Shown in pieces: positions 1-6,724 of a stretch of 21,091 nt of DNA. The notes beneath the pieces are model-generated. The model made no database searches. It had not been told where the DNA came from and saw nothing but the letters and a program-made list of their open reading frames with translations. Made by a program: the position numbers and the translations under genes. Positions within the stretch are counted from its first letter, which is position 1. Each line of letters opens with the position of its first letter. The DNA is from DATCYZ01 sp036526195. Its GTDB lineage: Bacteria > Pseudomonadota > Gammaproteobacteria > Burkholderiales > SG8-39. Location of the stretch: NCBI GenBank assembly GCA_036526195.1, contig DATCYZ010000003.1, forward strand, positions 1 to 21,091. Direction: 5' to 3'.

Positions 1-794
1 CGCAGCACGTGCTCGCGCTGGCGCGAGTCGAAGGCCTTGCGGGTCTGGTCGCCGATGTTCTTCGACAGGCGCAACACCTCGACCCGCTGCCCGAGCAGGG
101 CGAGCACGCGGTCGAGCCGCGCCTCGAGGCCGAAGGCCTCCAGCAGGTCCTGCTTCTCGGCCGCGGTGATGTCGAGCAGGTTGGCCACCATGTCGGCAAG
201 CGAGGCGGGCGATTCCGCCGCGCGCACCACTTCGGCGAGTTCGGCAGGCGCCTGCGGCAGCAGTTCGATCGCCTCGATCGCCATCCCCTTCAATTGCAGG
301 AAGCGCGCCTCCAGCTCCGGCGTGCGCGCGGCCTCGTTCCATTCGGGTTCGTCGATCCAGCTCACGCGCGCCACGCGGTACGGCCAGCCTTCGAGGAATT
401 CGAGCACGCGAAAGCGTGCCTGGCCCTGCACCACCAGGTGGTGCGCGCCTTCCGCGCTCGCAACGTAGCGCAGCACCTGTCCAGCCGTGCCGACCCGGTG
501 CAGGTCCTCCGGCGCGGGCGCGTCCTGCCGGGGATCGCGCTGCAGGACGAAGCCGACCCGGCGCTCGTCCTTCGCCGCCTGCTGCGCGGCGAGCACCGAG
601 CGCTGCCGGCCGATGGTGACCGGCGCGATCACCCCCGGGAACAGCACCATGTTTCGCAACGGCACCAGCGCGACGGCGTCGTCCGGGATCGGGCGGGTCG
701 CGAGCGCGCTGCCGCGCGGCGCGGGTTGCGCCGCGACGGTGTCGTCATCCGGGCTTCCGAGGAGCGACCGGGTCTCTGGCGGTGTCGGGTTCAT
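1..794 (-). CDS. lon: ATP-dependent protease Lon, N-terminal part (cut by window edge)
   Basis: Reading the minus strand from the ATG at 794 gives 264 open codons that run off the left edge. Residues about 40-235 match the Lon substrate-binding (LAN) domain: PLRNMVLFPGVIAP, then GRQRSV, and a helical second half with SLADMVANLLDI. The last visible residues, ending QREHVLR, are the linker that leads into the AAA+ domain in Lon. The AAA+ module and the Ser-Lys protease domain lie outside the window. Lon is a cytoplasmic hexameric protease that degrades misfolded and regulatory proteins. The N-terminal extension before the LAN domain (about 40 residues, Pro/Asp-rich) is longer than in E. coli Lon. 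No other ATG lies between 794 and the conserved core, so I keep this start. A sigma-32-like promoter ends 7 nt upstream. It is divergent from the Nudix gene. Confidence 0.93.
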   Translation of the reverse strand, partial: MNPTPPETRSLLGSPDDDTVAAQPAPRGSALATRPIPDDAVALVPLRNMVLFPGVIAPVTIGRQRSVLAAQQAAKDERRVGFVLQRDPRQDAPAPEDLHRVGTAGQVLRYVASAEGAHHLVVQGQARFRVLEFLEGWPYRVARVSWIDEPEWNEAARTPELEARFLQLKGMAIEAIELLPQAPAELAEVVRAAESPASLADMVANLLDITAAEKQDLLEAFGLEARLDRVLALLGQRVEVLRLSKNIGDQTRKAFDSRQREHVL

Positions 795-801
795 GCCCGA
801 T

Positions 802-830
802 AGATGGCGGCGACAGGCGGCGTATTCAAG
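802..830 (-). promoter_or_regulatory. Candidate sigma-32 (heat-shock) promoter of lon
   Basis: On the minus strand CTTGAA (830-825) is followed after 15 nt by CGCCATCT (809-802), which matches 7 of 8 positions of the RpoH -10 consensus CCCCATnT. The lon ATG begins 7 nt further on, so the predicted transcript start is at or very near the start codon. Lon is a classical heat-shock gene, which supports the reading. The match was made by eye and there is no transcript evidence. Confidence 0.6.
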
Positions 831-889
831 CCTGCGGCCAAAACGCAGTCCGATCAGGTGCTTGGGCGGCAATCCGGGTCGGAATCGGC

Positions 890-901
890 GACAATGGCCG
901 C
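890..901 (+). promoter_or_regulatory. -10 element placing the Nudix gene as leaderless
   Basis: GACAAT (890-895) matches 5 of 6 bases of TATAAT if the first base is discounted and 4 of 6 strictly. It is followed by exactly 6 nt and then the ATG at 902. A start point 7 nt after the hexamer would be the A of the ATG. There is no Shine-Dalgarno sequence in between and no convincing -35 at the usual distance. Confidence 0.45.
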
Positions 902-1327
902 ATGCCGTCGAAACCGCCCCGCGCCGCCGGCGCCGTGGTCTTTCGTCGCAGCGCCTCGGGCCTGCGCCTCCTCGTCTTGCGCGCCTTCGGCAACTGGGAC
1001 CTCCCCAAGGGCCTGCTCGAGCCCGACGAAACCGAATTCATCGCCGCGCAGCGCGAAGTATTCGAGGAAACCGGCCTCCACGACCTCGACTACCCCTTCG
1101 GCGCGGACACCTTCAAGGACACGCTGCCGTATGCCGGCGGCAAGATCGCGCGTTTCTTCCTCGCAGAGACCGGCACCGCGGCCCTCGTGCTGCCCGTTTC
1201 GCCCGAACTCGGCCGCCCCGAGCACGACGACTGGCGCTGGGTGAGTTTCGAGGAAGCCGAAGACCTGTTGCCGCCGCGCTTCGCCATCGTGCTCGACTGG
1301 GCGCGCGGCCGCCTGGAAGCCCACTGA
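902..1327 (+). CDS. Nudix hydrolase, Ap4A-hydrolase-like
   Basis: This is a 141-residue single-domain Nudix protein. The Nudix box occupies residues 37-59 and is complete (G-x5-E-x7-REVFEETGL), with metal-binding E52, E55 and E56. The WDLPKGLLEPDE segment before it is typical of the small bis(5'-nucleosyl)-tetraphosphatase-like branch, so a dinucleoside polyphosphate or other nucleoside-diphosphate-linked substrate is likely, but the exact substrate cannot be read from sequence. The protein is cytoplasmic with no signal peptide. The frame is open upstream to 782, but the ATG at 902 starts the conserved core (AAGAVVF) and sits 6 nt behind a -10-like hexamer. It is followed 25 bp later by the DUF6394 gene in the same direction. 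Confidence 0.88.
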   Translation: MPSKPPRAAGAVVFRRSASGLRLLVLRAFGNWDLPKGLLEPDETEFIAAQREVFEETGLHDLDYPFGADTFKDTLPYAGGKIARFFLAETGTAALVLPVSPELGRPEHDDWRWVSFEEAEDLLPPRFAIVLDWARGRLEAH

Positions 1328-1352
1328 CCGACCCCCACCGGAGCCGCACCCC

Positions 1353-1724
1353 ATGAACCTCGAGAAAGTGATCTTCGCCTTCTTCATCGTGCTCGCGGCG
1401 ACGCTCAACTTCGGTTTCGTCTACGGCGACATCGACAACCCGAAGCACCACGACATCTGGGAGTTCTTCGCCGCGGTCACCGTCTCGGTGATCGCCGCGG
1501 TGCTCAAGTTCGGCGACCGCACCCACGTCGGCGCGATCCACCTCGCCACCAGTCTGGTGGCGCTGCTGCAACTCGGGGCGGCGGCGCTGGTCTGGTTCTT
1601 CGCCGGCGAGGTGCCGGGCGAGCGCGCCATGGCGAGCATCGTCTCGCTCTCGGCGGGGGCGCTGCTGGCGAACATCATCTCGATGGTCATCCTGACCGCC
1701 GAGACGGCGTTGCAGCGGCGCTGA
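1353..1724 (+). CDS. DUF6394 family integral membrane protein
   Basis: This 123-residue protein is almost entirely hydrophobic. Four membrane segments can be placed at about residues 4-22, 36-53, 61-82 and 95-117, separated by short loops (YGDIDNPKHHD and KFGDRTHVG). I recall this pattern as the uncharacterised DUF6394 family, which often lies directly before a TrkA/RCK potassium-channel gene, as it does here. A GGAG lies about 9 nt before the ATG. There are no catalytic motifs. A role as an accessory subunit of the downstream channel is inferred only from the 28-bp spacing and the conserved neighbourhood. The family assignment is from memory and should be confirmed with an HMM search. Confidence 0.75.
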   Translation: MNLEKVIFAFFIVLAATLNFGFVYGDIDNPKHHDIWEFFAAVTVSVIAAVLKFGDRTHVGAIHLATSLVALLQLGAAALVWFFAGEVPGERAMASIVSLSAGALLANIISMVILTAETALQRR

Positions 1725-1752
1725 GCGCGCGAAACCGCGCGGGCATGCGCCG

Positions 1753-3486
1753 GTGAGCAACTTCATCTTCCTTGCGTTGCGGCGCCTGCGGGCGCCGATC
1801 ATCGCCTTCGTCCTGGTGTTCGCGGTCGGCGCGGTCGGGCTCGCGCTGATCCCCGGCGTGGACGCCGAGGGCCGCGCCTGGCACATGAGCCTGTCGCAGG
1901 CGCTGTACTTCATGACCTACACTGCGACCACCATCGGTTTCGGCGAAATCCCGCACCCCTTCAGCGACGCGCAGCGCCTCTGGGTCACGGCGATGATCTT
2001 CGCCTCGGTGCTCGGCTGGGCTTACCTGCTGGCGAGCCTGATGCGGCTCAGTCGCGACCGGGCGTTTCGCCACGCCATTGATGCCGCACGCTTCCGGCAT
2101 GCCGTCACGCGCATCGACGGACCGTACTACCTCGTGTGCGGCGTCGGCGAGACCGGCATGCTCGTGTGCCGGGCGCTCGACACGCTGGGCTATCGTTTCG
2201 TCGCGATCGACATCGACCCGGCGCGCACTGAAGTGCTCGACGTGGCCGGCCTCGGGCAGGAGCCCCCCGCGCTCGCCGCGGACGCGCGCCTGCCCGGCAA
2301 TCTGTTGCGCGCCGGACTCGCCCGCACCCGTTGCCGCGGCGTCATTGCACTCACCAATGACGACCGCGCGAACCTCGCCGTGGCCATGACCGTGCGGCTG
2401 CTCAATCCCGAAACACCGGTGCTCGCGCGCGCCATGCACCGCAAGACCGCGGCCAACATGGCCTCGTTCGGCACCGACCACATCCTCAACCCCTTCGTGA
2501 AGTTCGGCGAGTACCTCGCCCTCGCCCTCGCCTCGCCGGGCAGCTACCGGCTGATGTCCTGGCTCACCGGCCTGCCCGGCACCACGCTCAAACCCGAGAC
2601 CGAGCCGCCGCGCGGGCACTGGGTGGTGTGCGGACACGGGCGCTTCGGGCGCGAGGTCGTGCGCGCTTTCCGTCACGAAGGGCTGGATGTCACGGTGATC
2701 GATCCCGAAGACCTGCCGCTCGAGGGCCTGCGCACCGTGCGCGGCGTCGGCACCGAGGCCAGGCCCTTGCGCGAAGCCGGCATCGAGCGCTCCGTGGGGA
2801 TCGTCGCCGGCACCGACGACGATGTCGACAACCTGTCGATCGCAGTCACCGCGCGAGAGCTGAAGAAGGATCTCTTCACCATCGTGCGCCAGAATCTCGG
2901 CGAAAGCCGCCCCCTGTTCGACGCCTACGACGCGGACATCACGGTGCGCGCGAGCGAGATCCTCGCCAATGAATGCATCGCGGTGATCAACGCCCCGCTG
3001 CTGCAGAAGTTCCTCGACGTGGTGCGGGAAAAGGACGACGCCTGGGCGGACGCGGTCGTCGCGCGCCTCGCAAAGACCGCCGGCACCGACGCCCCCGCCA
3101 CCTGGGGCGTGCGCCTGAGCGCGGCCGGCGCCCCCGCGATCCATCGCGCGCTGATGATGGATGCGATGGGCGTCGTGCTGGGCGATCTTCTGCGCGACCC
3201 GGGCGAGCGCGACGCAAGCCTGCAGATGGTACCGATCTACCTGAAGCGCGAGAGCGGCGACCTCGTCCTGCCGGAGAACGCTCTGCCGCTTGCCGCCGGC
3301 GACGAAATCCTTTTCGTCGGCACGCAGGCCGCGCGCGAGGCGCAGCTTGCGCTGCTGCGCAACGTGAACGTGCGCGATTACGTGCTCACCGGCGTCGACG
3401 TGCCGGGCGGCTGGATCTGGCAGCGCCTGTCGGCTGCGCGCCCCGCGCAGCCGTCGACCCGCGCCCGTCCGCCCGCCCGCGGCTAG
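1753..3486 (+). CDS. Two-TM potassium channel with two RCK (TrkA-N) domains
   Basis: This 577-residue protein begins at a GTG; the nearby ATG at 1745 is out of frame. TM1 is about residues 14-34. A pore helix follows, then the filter TTIGFGE (59-65), and TM2 is about 77-98. The first RCK/TrkA-N domain starts near residue 124 with VCGVGETG and an acidic end to beta-2 (AIDID). The second starts near 290 with VCGHGRFG and VIDPE. A TrkA-C-like segment lies at about 485-540. The architecture is that of a ligand-gated K+ channel (Kch/MthK-like) with both RCK domains on one chain, acting in the inner membrane. The filter reads GFGE instead of the usual GYGD. The C-terminal 20 residues are Ala/Pro/Arg-rich. 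Its stop codon overlaps the convergent DUF1622 stop. Confidence 0.88.
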   Translation: MSNFIFLALRRLRAPIIAFVLVFAVGAVGLALIPGVDAEGRAWHMSLSQALYFMTYTATTIGFGEIPHPFSDAQRLWVTAMIFASVLGWAYLLASLMRLSRDRAFRHAIDAARFRHAVTRIDGPYYLVCGVGETGMLVCRALDTLGYRFVAIDIDPARTEVLDVAGLGQEPPALAADARLPGNLLRAGLARTRCRGVIALTNDDRANLAVAMTVRLLNPETPVLARAMHRKTAANMASFGTDHILNPFVKFGEYLALALASPGSYRLMSWLTGLPGTTLKPETEPPRGHWVVCGHGRFGREVVRAFRHEGLDVTVIDPEDLPLEGLRTVRGVGTEARPLREAGIERSVGIVAGTDDDVDNLSIAVTARELKKDLFTIVRQNLGESRPLFDAYDADITVRASEILANECIAVINAPLLQKFLDVVREKDDAWADAVVARLAKTAGTDAPATWGVRLSAAGAPAIHRALMMDAMGVVLGDLLRDPGERDASLQMVPIYLKRESGDLVLPENALPLAAGDEILFVGTQAAREAQLALLRNVNVRDYVLTGVDVPGGWIWQRLSAARPAQPSTRARPPARG

Positions 3487-3848
3487 CGCTCGCGCGCCGG
3501 CGCGTCGCCCGCCCGCTGCCAGGGCCAGCGGCCTTCGACCTCGACGGCCAGCGTCATCGTCAGGAACGCACGAATCAGCACGATCGCCGCCAGCACCGCC
3601 GCGGATTCGAGGGTCGTATCCACCGTGACGGTGCGAATGATGTCGCCGGCGATCATGTACTCGAGCCCGATCATGATCGAGCGCCCGAGTCCGCGCCGGA
3701 AGTTGTGGTACGCGACGTCGTCCGCGACAGGCAGTCGACCAAGGTAGCGCAGGGTGGCGAATCCGCAGCCGAGCAGCATGGCGAGCACGCCCGCCCCCTC
3801 GACCGCGAGGCCGACGATGCCGAACACCGATTTCAGTTCTTCGATCAT
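3483..3848 (-). CDS. DUF1622 family membrane protein
   Basis: This is a 121-residue protein with three membrane segments at about residues 8-36, 55-74 and 81-106. The conserved central stretch FRRGLGRSIMIGLEYMIAGDIIRT is the hallmark of DUF1622. Its function is unknown. The ATG at 3848 follows a strong GGGAGG. The stop codon TAG (3485-3483) overlaps the TAG of the convergent K+-channel gene within one CTAG palindrome, giving a 4-bp overlap. The gene is divergent from the FKBP gene, and the 143-bp gap between them holds an FNR-type box. Confidence 0.85.
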   Translation of the reverse strand: MIEELKSVFGIVGLAVEGAGVLAMLLGCGFATLRYLGRLPVADDVAYHNFRRGLGRSIMIGLEYMIAGDIIRTVTVDTTLESAAVLAAIVLIRAFLTMTLAVEVEGRWPWQRAGDAPARER

Positions 3849-3911
3849 TCACGCGCCTCCCTTTCATCGTCTCGACCGCCCCGTCTATCGCATGCCGTCC
3901 CGGCGCGCGGC

Positions 3912-3925
3912 TTGATCCCGGTCAA
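3912..3925. promoter_or_regulatory. Candidate FNR/Anr/Dnr box in the DUF1622-FKBP divergent region
   Basis: TTGATCCCGGTCAA matches the FNR-family consensus TTGAT-N4-ATCAA at 9 of 10 positions. The centre is 3918.5. Toward the FKBP gene, a TAAACT -10 starts at 3945, 26.5 bp from the centre. Toward DUF1622, the hexamer GATAGA starts at 3889, exactly 29.5 bp away, which is the spacing of a class II FNR promoter (site at -41.5), but the hexamer itself is weak. The box could serve either gene or both. Confidence 0.6.
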
Positions 3926-3944
3926 GCCGCGCGATGCACTCGCG

Positions 3945-3950
3945 TAAACT
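3945..3950 (+). promoter_or_regulatory. -10 element of the FKBP operon
   Basis: TAAACT (4 of 6 to TATAAT) lies in the context GCGTAAACT. The same nonamer precedes lemA at 13745-13753, and a close variant (GCGTAAAAT) precedes the AbrB-type antitoxin. It is followed about 35 nt later by the FKBP ATG with a GAGAGG ribosome-binding site. Confidence 0.4.
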
Positions 3951-3991
3951 GGCGCCTTTCCGACACCACGCGGTTATCGCGAGAGGCCACC

Positions 3992-4345
3992 ATGAGCGAA
4001 AGCACCCCCGTCGAACTGATCATCGAGGACGTCCTTGTCGGCGACGGCGCCACCGCCGCCGCAGGGCAGCAGGTGACGGTGCATTACACCGGCTGGCTGT
4101 TCGAGAACGGCGTCGCCGGGAAGAAGTTCGACTCCAGCAAGGACCGTGGCGACCCGTTCGACTTCCCGCTCGGCGCCGGGCACGTGATCCGCGGCTGGGA
4201 CGAGGGCGTGGTCGGCATGAAGATCGGCGGCACGCGCAAGCTCGTCATTCCGCCCGAGATGGGCTACGGCGCGCGCGGCGCCGGCGGCGTGATCCCGCCG
4301 AACGCCACGCTGCTGTTCGAAGTCGAGCTGCTGGGCCTGGCGTGA
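3992..4345 (+). CDS. FKBP-type peptidyl-prolyl cis-trans isomerase
   Basis: This is a 117-residue single FKBP domain with all the usual active-site segments: VTVHYTGWL, KKFDSS, FDFPLGAGHVIRGWDEGV, RKLVIPPEMGYG and LLFEVELL. There is no signal peptide and no extra domain, so it is a cytoplasmic short FKBP that accelerates prolyl isomerisation during folding. The ATG is preceded by GAGAGG at 8-9 nt spacing. Its TGA overlaps the GTG of the methyltransferase gene (GTGA), which suggests translational coupling. It is the first gene of a three-gene run downstream of the FNR-type box. Confidence 0.93.
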   Translation: MSESTPVELIIEDVLVGDGATAAAGQQVTVHYTGWLFENGVAGKKFDSSKDRGDPFDFPLGAGHVIRGWDEGVVGMKIGGTRKLVIPPEMGYGARGAGGVIPPNATLLFEVELLGLA

Positions 4346-4911
4346 GCCGTCGCGCCTTCCTGCGCGGCGCCGCGGCGCTCGCCGGAGGCGCGGCCCTGGG
4401 CGGCCTCGGCTGCTCGACGCCGGGCGTCAGGCTCGACGCCCCCTACGTCTCCACGCCCTGGCAGGCGGTGGACGCAATGCTGCGCCTCGCGCGCGTCAGT
4501 GCCGCGGACACCGTCTACGACCTCGGCTGCGGCGACGGGCGCTTCATCATCGCCGCGGCCGCCGACTTCGGCGCGCGCGGCGTCGGCATCGATATCGACC
4601 CGCGGCGCATTGCCGAGGCGAACGACGCGGCGCGCAGCGCCGGCGTCGCCGGGCGCGTCAGCTTCCGCATCGAGGACCTGTTCAGCGCCGACCTGCGCCC
4701 GGCCACCGTCGTCACGCTCTTCCTCACCCCCGAACTGAACGCAAAGCTGGCCCCGCGCCTCGCCGCGCAGTTGCGTCCCGGCGCGCGCGTGGTCTCGTAC
4801 CGCTACCGGGTCGCCGACTGGGTGCCCGCGGACGACGCGCTGGTCGCGGCGGACCACGGCTCGGACACGATTTACCTCTGGACCATGCCGCCGGCCGCAC
4901 GCCGCGGCTGA
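4342..4911 (+). CDS. Class I SAM-methyltransferase-fold protein with Tat-like signal
   Basis: This 189-residue protein starts at the GTG that overlaps the FKBP stop. Residues 2-8 read SRRAFLRG, a near-perfect twin-arginine motif. A hydrophobic Ala/Gly/Leu segment follows, then GLGC at about 24-27, which could be a weak lipobox because the -3 position is Gly. The rest is a Rossmann methyltransferase: motif I YDLGCGDGRF, the acidic ribose-binding GVGIDIDPRR, and the later strands VVTLFLTPELN and VVSYRYRV. Related small YDLGCGDGR proteins are annotated only as methyltransferases. An exported SAM enzyme is unexpected, because SAM is cytoplasmic. Either the signal is non-functional, or the fold has another role outside the cytoplasm. 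The start is well fixed by the coupling. Confidence 0.8.
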   Translation: MSRRAFLRGAAALAGGAALGGLGCSTPGVRLDAPYVSTPWQAVDAMLRLARVSAADTVYDLGCGDGRFIIAAAADFGARGVGIDIDPRRIAEANDAARSAGVAGRVSFRIEDLFSADLRPATVVTLFLTPELNAKLAPRLAAQLRPGARVVSYRYRVADWVPADDALVAADHGSDTIYLWTMPPAARRG

Positions 4912-4916
4912 GCCGC

Positions 4917-5531
4917 ATGCTGCGCCGGATCGTCGCGCTGCGCGACCGCGGGATCCATCACCTCGCCGGCACGCGCCCCGCGGTCTGGTACATCGCCGAC
5001 CGGCAGGCGGGCGGCGTGCTGGTCAACGCCCCGCCCTGGAGCGACGCGCTGCACCAGGCGCTTTGCCTGCTTGCGAAACCGGCCTACCTGTTCCTGCCGA
5101 GCCGGCGCGGCGCCAAGGACCTCGAGCGCTGGCGCGCCGCCGGCCTCGAAGTGCTGGCGAGCGAGGCTGAGGCCGCGGTGCTCGGCGGCGGGGTCGACCT
5201 GCCGCTCTACGCCGGTCGCAAGCTGACGCGCGAGATCGACTTCCTGCCGATGTCCGGCGTCACCGCGGGCAGTTGCGCCCTGCGCGTGAAGACCAACGGC
5301 GGCGCGATCTTCTTCGGCCCGGTGCTCGAGCCCGGCGCCGACGGCTGGCCGACGCTGGTGCCGCACGCGGACGACCACGCGCCGGAGAACCGGGTCATCG
5401 GCGCGCTCGGCGTGCAGGACCTGCGCTTCGAGTACGCCTTCACCGACACCTTCACCGAGGGCGCGACGCAGGTCGGCCCCGGCGCGGGCGAGGCCGTGAA
5501 GGAACGCCTGCGCCGCTTCATCGAGGGCTGA
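4917..5531 (+). CDS. Uncharacterised protein, possibly a degenerate metallo-beta-lactamase fold
   Basis: I do not recognise this 204-residue protein with certainty. It starts at an ATG 5 bp after the methyltransferase stop and looks operonic. It has no signal peptide or membrane segment. The order of strands (VWYIADRQAGGVLVNAPP, then YLFLPSRRGAKD, then IDFLPMSGVTAGSCALR, then GGAIFFGPVL) resembles the skeleton of metallo-beta-lactamase-fold hydrolases. However, the site where the HxHxDH metal motif should follow the second strand reads PSRRGAKD, with no histidine. If the fold is right, the metal site is lost. The fold is an inference from the pattern only; a structure prediction would settle it. 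The gene converges on the small AhpD-like gene. Confidence 0.6.
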   Translation: MLRRIVALRDRGIHHLAGTRPAVWYIADRQAGGVLVNAPPWSDALHQALCLLAKPAYLFLPSRRGAKDLERWRAAGLEVLASEAEAAVLGGGVDLPLYAGRKLTREIDFLPMSGVTAGSCALRVKTNGGAIFFGPVLEPGADGWPTLVPHADDHAPENRVIGALGVQDLRFEYAFTDTFTEGATQVGPGAGEAVKERLRRFIEG

Positions 5532-5533
5532 TC

Positions 5534-5551
5534 CCGGGCGCGCGGGCCCGG
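5534..5551. terminator. Possible bidirectional terminator hairpin
   Basis: CCGGGC (5534-5539) and GCCCGG (5546-5551) form a 6-bp GC stem with a 6-nt loop in the 34-bp gap between two convergent genes. There is no T-tract on either side, so it may be a chance GC-rich repeat. Confidence 0.25.
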
Positions 5552-5565
5552 AGTCCACCCGCGGG

Positions 5566-5928
5566 TCAGGACGCCGTCGCCTCCCCGCGCACCCGCGGGA
5601 AGTCGTTCACCCCCGAGCGCGCGCGAATCTCCGGGGCATCCTCGCCGCGCGCCGCGGTGGTGTACGGGATGCCGATTGAATCGGCGATGCGCACGAAGCC
5701 GTGGAAGGCCGCCGCCACCGCGCAGGCATCGACAAAGCCCGCCTCGCCGAGCGCGCTGCGCAGGGCCGCACGCGCGCTTGCAAGCGCCGCCTCGTCGCCG
5801 CGCACCACGGCCTCGGCAAAGCCCGCCAGCAGCGCCGCGTGGGGAATGCCGGTGCTGTCGTCGAAGCCGCGGGTTGCGCCCGCCACGTCCACCGACCGAC
5901 CGCTCATCTGCATGCTCTCACGGAGCAT
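5566..5928 (-). CDS. Small AhpD/CMD-like protein
   Basis: This protein of up to 120 residues holds one recognisable segment, AAAFHGFVRIADSIGIP, about residues 68-84. It corresponds to the last helices of the AhpD/carboxymuconolactone-decarboxylase fold (compare FN-x-x-x-R-x-A-x-A-x-G-[IV]-P in peroxidase-related CMD proteins). No CxxC pair is present, so the catalytic cysteines are missing and it may be a partner subunit of the preceding CMD protein. It starts 18 bp after that gene's stop. Three in-frame ATGs (5928, 5913 and 5907) compete and none has a strong Shine-Dalgarno; a GTGAG lies just before the second and third, so the true start may be 15-21 nt downstream. Confidence 0.65.
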   Translation of the reverse strand: MLRESMQMSGRSVDVAGATRGFDDSTGIPHAALLAGFAEAVVRGDEAALASARAALRSALGEAGFVDACAVAAAFHGFVRIADSIGIPYTTAARGEDAPEIRARSGVNDFPRVRGEATAS

Positions 5929-5946
5929 GTACGAATGGGCGGTCGT

Positions 5947-6687
5947 TCAATAGGCGCACTGGTGCAGCGCGGAGACGCGCGCCGCGATCACCTCCACCTG
6001 CGGCCGGCTGATCGCGCGGATCGAGGTGTCGAACCGGTACACCACGTCGCTCGGCAGGTAGTGCGCGCAGGCGAGGTCCCAGTACTGGCGCACCGCATCG
6101 GGCACCAGCGACAGCGCGCGGAAGATGTAGCCCACCTTCGGGTTCGGGTAGAGCGGCCCGTCGGCCGCCACCGCATCTTCGGGTTCGACCAGCGCGAGCC
6201 AGGCGGCCTGCTTCTTCGCGCCCGGCGGCGCGTAGCGCGTCGGCGCCCCCGCCTTCGCCGCCGGCAACGCGGCCTGCGGCACGCCGAGCGCGCGCGTGCA
6301 GGTGTCCATGATCATCACCATGGCGATCAGGCCGACGATCTCCACGTACTCGCCCTCGGTGAGCCCCTTCGCAAGCACCGATTGCGACCAGGCCTCGGTG
6401 AGGCGTCCGGGATCGCCCACCACGCGATGCACCAGTTCGACCTCGGCGGCGGACAGCGCGCCGGTGTGGTCGTGTTCGCCCTGCACCGCGTTCGGCGAGA
6501 GCGCCTCGCGGATGCGCGCGCAGTGCGCGCAGTCGCGCGCGCGGCGGATCTCCGCCGCCACCGCGACACGGCGCGCGCCCTCGAGCCAGGTGCCCGGCGC
6601 GGCGATCGCCGCCCAGGCGCGCGCGTGCGCGGCCACCAGGTCCTCGCGCACCGGCAGCGTACTGCCGGCGAATGACAGGCTTGCCAT
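5947..6687 (-). CDS. Carboxymuconolactone decarboxylase (AhpD-like) family protein
   Basis: This is a 246-residue protein. The ATG at 6687 follows a strong GGGAGGGG. The frame is open further upstream, but this site fixes the start. Residues around 55-62 carry a CAHC motif (DCAHCAR), the redox or peroxidatic cysteine pair of AhpD-type enzymes. EIVGLIAMVMIMDTCTRALGVP near 125-150 is the conserved helical hairpin after it. The C-terminal part (PNPKVGYIFRALSLVP) is typical of the peroxidase-related CMD group. It is probably cytoplasmic and acts in peroxide or thiol chemistry, but the substrate is unknown. It lies 37 bp downstream of the IMPase-ARH fusion gene on the same strand and is followed by a small AhpD-like gene. 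The pair looks co-transcribed. Confidence 0.8.
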   Translation of the reverse strand: MASLSFAGSTLPVREDLVAAHARAWAAIAAPGTWLEGARRVAVAAEIRRARDCAHCARIREALSPNAVQGEHDHTGALSAAEVELVHRVVGDPGRLTEAWSQSVLAKGLTEGEYVEIVGLIAMVMIMDTCTRALGVPQAALPAAKAGAPTRYAPPGAKKQAAWLALVEPEDAVAADGPLYPNPKVGYIFRALSLVPDAVRQYWDLACAHYLPSDVVYRFDTSIRAISRPQVEVIAARVSALHQCAY

Positions 6688-6724
6688 GTTCCCCTCCCGT
6701 GAAGGTTGTCCTGCGTGAAGCGTA

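Noticed and set aside
9..803. 264-codon plus-strand frame at the left edge
   Set aside because: It is the antisense shadow of lon, whose LAN domain is unmistakable on the minus strand.
1687..3867. 726-codon minus-strand frame opposite the K+-channel gene
   Set aside because: Its composition (His/Arg/Gly/Ala-rich) has no domain pattern, and the channel on the other strand is clearly real.
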